Part shown: positions 61,788 through 64,000 of the stretch, piece by piece
How positions within the stretch are numbered: position 1 is the stretch's first letter
Layout of the letters: each line of letters opens with the position of its first letter
Assembly: GCA_019429465.1 (NCBI GenBank)
Contig: JAHYIV010000006.1
Span: 53,091-117,090 of the forward strand
Direction: 5' to 3'
Source of the DNA: Desulfoarculaceae bacterium
Lineage (GTDB): Bacteria; Desulfobacterota; Desulfobulbia; Desulfobulbales; Desulfocapsaceae
Length of the DNA stretch: 64,000 nt
Program-made: the position numbers and the translations under genes
The notes under the pieces: model-generated
Told to the model about the DNA's origin: nothing
Database searches by the model: none
The model's input: the letters and a program-made list of their open reading frames with translations, nothing else

Positions 61788-62420
61788 TAAACCCCCGGCT
61801 TTGCCGGGGGACAATAAAAGTTTGACAGTTCCGGAAAAATGAAGAAGCCTCAAGACTCGTGGACCGCTCAAAGTCACGAGAATGAGGCTTCAATGAACAA
61901 CGTAAACAGCTTAAGTCAATCAAGGTGGGAATGCAAGTACCACGTAGTTTGGATACCGAAGTGTCGTAGAAAAGTGCTCTTCGGTCAGCTTCGGCAACAT
62001 CTTGGAGAGGTGTTTCACGATCTTGCGCGTCAAAAGGATAGTAAGATTTTAGAAGGACATCTGCAAGCAGATCATGTCCATGTGTTGATATCAATTCCAC
62101 CGAAGTAATCAGTTGCTCAGGTGGTTGGTTACATAAAGGGGAAAAGTGCAATTCACATTGCTCGCACGTACCTTGGCCAAAAGAAGAACTACGGTGGAAT
62201 GAGTTTTTGGGCACGAGGTTATTTTGTCTCAACTGTTGGTACCGATGAAGGTGTTGTTCGCACGTATATCCGTGAACAAGAAAAAGAAGATAATCGAGTA
62301 GAACAACTGTCGTTATTTAAATAGGCGACCACCGAAGGGTGGTCAGTGAATCTTTTTAACATACCGCTTTGAGCGGTTCACAATTTAAAGCCACCGGTTT
62401 TACCGGTGGATACTTACTTT
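61783..62420 (+). mobile_element. IS200/IS605-type insertion sequence
   Basis: Left-end hairpin ACCCCCGGCTTTGCCGGGGG, a second palindrome GAAGCCTCA/TGAGGCTTC over the transposase start, a transposase gene, then hairpins GACCACC/GGTGGTC, ACCGCTTTGAGCGGT and the right-end CCACCGGTTTTACCGGTGG. Subterminal hairpins without terminal inverted repeats or target duplication fit this family. Exact ends are uncertain by some bases. Confidence 0.75.
61893..62324 (+). pseudogene. tnpA: IS200-type transposase TnpA, nonsense-interrupted
   Basis: Y1 HUH transposase. WECKYHVVWIPKCRRKVLFG, the HUH motif in ADHVHVLISIP, and after the stop VAQVVGYIKGKSAIHIAR, SFWARGYFVSTVGTDEGVVRTYI (the Tyr helix). A TAA at 62106-62108 interrupts the frame where relatives read PPKYSVAQ, so a single TAC or TAT to TAA change would explain it. 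The rest of the frame is open to 62324, suggesting recent inactivation. Confidence 0.82.
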
Positions 62421-62443
62421 TACTGATTGGCTACTGATCACAC

Positions 62444-62484
62444 AAAAAAAGCACCTACCGAGAAACTCGATAAGTGCTTGATTT
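62444..62484 (-). terminator. Terminator downstream of the tRNA-Arg fragment
   Basis: On the minus strand AGCACTTATCGAG, loop, CTCGGTAGGTGCT then TTTTTTT. It probably belonged to the tRNA gene that supplied the adjacent 3' fragment. Confidence 0.6.
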
Positions 62485-62487
62485 TAC

Positions 62488-62537
62488 TGGTGCACCAGGA
62501 GGGATTCGGACCCCCGACCTACGGATTCGTAGTCCGT
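62488..62537 (-). other. tRNA-Arg(ACG) 3' fragment, probable attachment site
   Basis: On the minus strand: anticodon stem and loop ACGGA-CTACGAA-TCCGT (anticodon ACG), a T arm (GGGGG-TCCGAAT-CCCTC) and acceptor CTGGTGC-ACCA. No D arm or matching 5' acceptor (GCACCAG) lies upstream, so it is not a functional tRNA. Such 3' fragments mark integration sites of tyrosine recombinases. The 3' end points left, so the island should extend to the right. Confidence 0.72.
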
Positions 62538-62545
62538 GTCTCCGT

Positions 62546-62600
62546 GAAATACCTAAAAATACCTAGAAATATTTACCTCACCTTATCAAGTATTTACCAT
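62546..62600. repeat. Short iterated motif upstream of integrase
   Basis: AAATACCT occurs twice, then ATTTACCT and ATTTACCA within about 55 bp between the tRNA fragment and the integrase promoter. Position and spacing fit integrase arm-type binding sites; inferred only. Confidence 0.45.
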
Positions 62601-62627
62601 TGACACCTTTCTGCCATGTAGTATAAT
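62600..62627 (+). promoter_or_regulatory. Consensus promoter of the integrase gene
   Basis: Perfect TTGACA (62600-62605) and TATAAT (62622-62627) with a 16-bp spacer, about 120 bp upstream of the integrase ATG. Confidence 0.72.
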
Positions 62628-62748
62628 TTGGTACGAAACAAGCCCTATTTTACCGTTTCAAATATAACTGGCATATAACTGAGAGAGCAACGGATTGTTA
62701 CGGCAGTGGGTCGGTTCTGTCAAAATTTAACGAAAAAGAGGTGAGGGG

Positions 62749-63939
62749 ATGGCAAGTGAGAACACATTTAATTTCACAGAAGAGCGGCTGAGAAATCTGC
62801 CGTTGCCGGGCACCGGGAAACGAGCATACTACAACGACACTACCGAGAAGGGTTTGCGCCTGGCGGTGTCCGGTACAGGAGTGAAGTCGTTCCAGTTCCA
62901 GAGATGGAGCCCTGAGAAGCAAAGGCCGGTCATCGTGACTCTTGGCAAGTGGCCTGACCTGCCCCTGCATTCCGCACGAGACAAGGCCAATGCTTTAAGG
63001 CTGGAAGTGAGCAAGGGCAATGACCCCCAATCAGACAAGCGCCAGAACCGTGACACTTTGACCGTGGCCGCCATCCTTGATCTGTACATAACCGAACATG
63101 CCATCCCTCATAAACGATCCGCCAAAGATGACCAGGCCAAAATACGACTGCACCTGAAACCTACCTTTGGCTCCCGGCGTGTTGACGAGGTTACTCCTGA
63201 GTCTGTTCGTGCCTGGCACACCAGATTGACAAAGACCATGACCCCGGCAGCGGCGAACCGGCATCTGGCCCTGTTGCGATCCGTCTACAATACCATGCTG
63301 CCAGACCTGCCCAATCCATGCCGAACAACCAAGATGTTCAAGGAGTACTCACGGGACAGGTTCTTGCAACCGGAAGAGCTTGAGCGATTCTTCCAGGCAG
63401 TCGAGGATGAACGAGCCACAGGGAACCCCGATATCTCCGATTACTTGCTGCTGAGTATCTTCACCGGCGCGCGCCGCTCCAACGTGTTGTCGATGCGCTG
63501 GAACGACCTTGACTTTAATCGGGAGCAATGGCGAATCAGCGGTGAGGATTCAAAGAACAAGAGCATTATGCTTGTCCCTCTAGTTGGCGAAGTCCTGGAG
63601 ATATTGACCAGGCGGCGGCAGTCGGTAAGCAGTATCTTCGTGTTCCCTGGCTATGGCAAGACCGGGCATTTGCAGGAACCAAAGAAGGGCTGGGCAAGAA
63701 TCCTCAAGCGAGCCGATCTTGAGAACGTGCGCCTGCATGACCTGCGGCGAACCATGGGCAGCTACCAGACCATAGGCGGTGCATCTACTGCCATAGTAGG
63801 TAAGACCCTGGGCCACAAGAACCCGAACAGTACAGCCGTTTATGCCCGCATGACCCTTGACCCTGTTCGTGAAGCCATGGAAAAGGCGGTGGCTCTGATG
63901 AAAGCACCAGTGAAAAAGAAGGTTGTGAACCTCAAGTAG
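62749..63939 (+). CDS. int: Tyrosine-recombinase integrase (DUF4102-type)
   Basis: 396 residues. N-terminal arm-binding domain (LRLAVSGTGVKSFQFQRWSPEK), core-binding domain (about 95-195), and catalytic domain with Arg in FTGARRSNVLSM, HDLRRTMGS, LGHKNPNST and the nucleophile Tyr in AVYARMT. All catalytic residues are intact. GAGGTGAGGGG precedes the ATG. Together with the tRNA-Arg fragment it suggests the left edge of an integrated island. Confidence 0.93.
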   Translation: MASENTFNFTEERLRNLPLPGTGKRAYYNDTTEKGLRLAVSGTGVKSFQFQRWSPEKQRPVIVTLGKWPDLPLHSARDKANALRLEVSKGNDPQSDKRQNRDTLTVAAILDLYITEHAIPHKRSAKDDQAKIRLHLKPTFGSRRVDEVTPESVRAWHTRLTKTMTPAAANRHLALLRSVYNTMLPDLPNPCRTTKMFKEYSRDRFLQPEELERFFQAVEDERATGNPDISDYLLLSIFTGARRSNVLSMRWNDLDFNREQWRISGEDSKNKSIMLVPLVGEVLEILTRRRQSVSSIFVFPGYGKTGHLQEPKKGWARILKRADLENVRLHDLRRTMGSYQTIGGASTAIVGKTLGHKNPNSTAVYARMTLDPVREAMEKAVALMKAPVKKKVVNLK

Positions 63940-63954
63940 TGATAGAAGCGAGTC

Positions 63955-63983
63955 TTGACATATACACAAGAAAGGTATATTTT
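63955..63983 (+). promoter_or_regulatory. Promoter of the next gene at the window edge
   Basis: TTGACA (63955-63960), 17 bp, TATTTT (63978-63983), closely followed by ATG at 63989 with no ribosome site, so that gene may have a near-leaderless message. Only four codons are visible, too little to name. Confidence 0.5.
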
Positions 63984-64000
63984 TAGCCATGAAATGGAAT

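Noticed and set aside
62488..62537. Functional tRNA gene
   Set aside because: The 5' half (acceptor and D arm) is missing.

Overview
The window reads as a chromosomal segment of a Gram-negative anaerobe of the Desulfobacterota, most like the Desulfobulbales. This is an inference from gene content and order: Pal, Skp, LolA and heptose kinase (Gram-negative envelope), a DUF4390-NtrY-NtrX module, the RemA/DUF370-Gmk pair, paired TIGR04282/TIGR04283 transferases, a DUF3786 Fe-S protein, and an HdrC-MvhD-MetV redox set. Nearly all of it is ordinary core genome. The accessory parts are the dispersed repeats and the last 3 kb.

Layout. 1-6.7 kb (+): pal, skp, DUF3786 Fe-S protein, heptose-7-P kinase, yicC, remA-gmk-rlmB. 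6.8-13.8 kb (-): S1-domain protein, B12/radical SAM protein-lolA-murI operon, SHOCT protein, mutM and a phosphopantetheinyl transferase. 14.1-21 kb: cvpA, two transferases, UPF0280, manB-manC-mtgA. 21.4-23.2 kb (-): hdrC-like/mvhD/metV. 23.6-33.6 kb: hpt, then the conserved rpmH-rnpA-yidD-yidC-jag-mnmE block (-) facing a methyltransferase-mnmG-lgt operon (+). 33.6-44.1 kb: LuxR and Crp/CooA-like regulators, an endonuclease III-exonuclease III fusion, a DacA-type peptidase, an acyl-CoA synthetase, rmuC, two secreted DUF1566 proteins. 44.2-55.8 kb (-): dacB-trpB2, two tatA genes, mtaD/punA, hemB, ntrX-ntrY-DUF4390. 56-59 kb (+): a small group with a DUF302-like protein, a permease with an internal deletion, a frameshifted Usp, a NifX-like protein and DUF134. 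59.4-64 kb: prfC, a decayed IS200/IS605 element next to a truncated DUF3047 gene, a tRNA-Arg 3' fragment, and a tyrosine integrase that probably marks the left end of an island running off the window.

The most unusual content lies between genes. At least five families of short structured repeats occur here. Two (143 bp and 156 bp) have two full copies each, of equal length, with terminal inverted repeats and perfect 4-bp and 6-bp target duplications, so they look like MITEs. Two other families are hairpins, one with compensatory base changes, and their ends supply the stop codons of neighbouring genes. A roughly 50-bp module occurs both inside intergenic repeats and in frame inside two unrelated protein genes. 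Separately, a three-unit tandem hairpin array at 59.1-59.4 kb carries repeated Shine-Dalgarno/TTG micro-ORFs. No CRISPR array, complete tRNA, rRNA or replication origin was found.
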